A DNA stretch of 21,137 nt. It comes from an uncultured Clostridia bacterium. GTDB taxonomy: Bacteria > Bacillota > Clostridia > Christensenellales > CAG-314. Within the stretch, counting starts at the first letter, position 1. Each line of letters opens with the position of its first letter. This document shows, one piece after another, positions 20,410 to 21,137 of the stretch. The translations under genes were made by a program, and so were the position numbers. The DNA lies in assembly GCA_934281515.1 (NCBI GenBank), contig CAKQXG010000020.1, forward strand, positions 1 to 21,137. Reading direction: 5' to 3'. A model generated the notes under the pieces. The model was not told where the DNA came from. It saw only the letters and a program-made list of their open reading frames with translations, and made no database searches.

Positions 20410-21137
20410 TTGAAGTTAGATAACGTCGACAATCCGAAACGTAAGACAATATTTCGCAGACGGTTTTTTATCTTCTGCTTTCTGGTGTTTCCTGTCGTCA
20501 ACTTTTTGATATTCTATGTGTACGTCAACTTCGACGCGTTCTTCATGGCGTTTCAACGGCCTGTCACGGGGCAAGGTTTCGGTGCGACGGAGTGGAGTTT
20601 GGAAAACTTCAAAACCATCTTCAAACTGTTGAGCTTTTCCGAAGACGGCGTTTTGTGGCAGGCACTGCTTAATACCGTGTTGTTTTTCCTTGCCGGTATG
20701 GTTGTCGGTTTGCCGTTGTCCATTCTCATGAGCTACTTTATCTACAAAAAGATCAAGTGCTACAAACTGTTTCGTTTCGTCACCTATTTGCCAAACATCA
20801 TTACAAGTTCCGCGTTGGTAATACTGTTCAAAAACGCCGTCGGTCCCGGCGGTCCGATAGACGCAATAATTACCAAACTCGGCGGAGAGTACGTTGATCC
20901 GCTTACCGTCAACGAAACGGCAATTTGGATGATAATTTTCTACTCTGTCAGTTTTGGTTTCGGTACTAACCTTATCGTGCTTAACGGCGCAATGAGCGGT
21001 ATCAACAAAGAAATGCTGGAAGCGGCAGAGATCGACGGTTGTAATTGGTTTAAGGAATTGATTTACATTATCATTCCGTCGGTGTGGCCCACAATCAGTA
21101 CAATTGTGGTTCTTGCTACGGCAGGTTTTCTTGGCGC
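20410..21137 (+). CDS. CUT1 sugar ABC permease (first subunit type), 3'-truncated, TTG start
   Basis: The frame is open from the stop codon at 20386-20388 to the end of the window; about 242 residues are visible. TTG at 20410 is chosen because GGAGG (20397-20401) lies 8 bases before it; GTG at 20401 overlaps that site, and the first in-frame ATG comes only after the first helix. The protein has a basic N-terminal tail, a first helix beginning F-F-I-F-C-F, and the ATPase-docking E-A-A-E-I-D-G loop near residue 205. It follows the GH112 gene by 97 bases and probably imports the galacto-N-biose/lacto-N-biose-type sugars handled by the upstream enzymes. The binding protein and partner permease should lie beyond the window. 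Confidence 0.85.
   Translation, partial: MKLDNVDNPKRKTIFRRRFFIFCFLVFPVVNFLIFYVYVNFDAFFMAFQRPVTGQGFGATEWSLENFKTIFKLLSFSEDGVLWQALLNTVLFFLAGMVVGLPLSILMSYFIYKKIKCYKLFRFVTYLPNIITSSALVILFKNAVGPGGPIDAIITKLGGEYVDPLTVNETAIWMIIFYSVSFGFGTNLIVLNGAMSGINKEMLEAAEIDGCNWFKELIYIIIPSVWPTISTIVVLATAGFLG

Noticed and set aside
19305..20501. Long open frame of 398 codons on the minus strand opposite the GH112 gene
   Set aside because: It is the antisense shadow of a clearly conserved GH112 gene, has low-complexity Val/Cys/Arg-rich composition and no ribosome site. The same applies to the minus-strand frames at 919-1737, 5607-6443, 8943-9710 and 18378-19103.
1..21137. CRISPR arrays, tRNA or rRNA genes, insertion sequences, attachment sites
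   Set aside because: No spaced direct-repeat arrays, cloverleaf sequences, transposase genes or terminal inverted repeats were seen.

Overview
The window looks like a carbohydrate-utilisation region of a Gram-positive gut Clostridia-type bacterium. The evidence is two CUT1 sugar ABC transporters, lipoprotein signal peptides ending in L-V-A-C, a LacI and a PocR-AraC regulator, strong GGAGG ribosome binding sites, and a surface protein with a transmembrane and basic C-terminal anchor. A Christensenellales-like host is a guess from the style of the surface proteins; the sequence does not prove it. There are no rRNA, tRNA, CRISPR or transposase genes.

Layout. 2-850: 3' part of a DMT/EamA-type transporter. 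979-10406: a DUF4185 (GH183-like) enzyme, then an apparent operon of sugar-binding lipoprotein, two CUT1 permeases, a DUF2961 (GH172) enzyme, a large cell-surface binding protein and a DUF4185 lipoprotein; it ends in a hairpin terminator at 10465-10499. 10520-12673: a new promoter, a third DUF4185 protein and a LacI regulator. 12798-15169: a single-domain arabinose-5-phosphate isomerase (SIS fold), a ribokinase-like kinase overlapping it by 4 bases, and a membrane protein, closed by a terminator at 15194-15240. 15370-16200 (minus): a PocR-AraC regulator, divergent from 16508-21137 (plus): a GH20 hexosaminidase, a GH112 galacto-N-biose/lacto-N-biose phosphorylase and the start of a second CUT1 permease that runs off the window.

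Main interpretation (inference). GH183 (from DUF4185) and GH172 (from DUF2961) are the families known to contain endo-D-arabinanases and exo-D-arabinofuranosidases. Here three DUF4185 proteins and one GH172 protein sit with an ABC importer and, downstream, an arabinose-5-phosphate isomerase plus a ribokinase-type kinase. This fits a complete D-arabinan route: surface binding and cutting, oligosaccharide import, intracellular release of D-arabinose, phosphorylation to D-arabinose 5-phosphate, and isomerisation to D-ribulose 5-phosphate for the pentose phosphate pathway. It would be a kinase-first D-arabinose pathway, using an isomerase type best known from Kdo synthesis. Fructan-type or other furanoside substrates remain possible.

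The second system (GH20, GH112, permease, AraC regulator) fits uptake and phosphorolysis of host mucin- or milk-type galacto-N-biose/lacto-N-biose units. The divergent control region holds a 21-bp-spaced direct repeat, a likely leaderless araC-type promoter and a structured leader in front of GH20.
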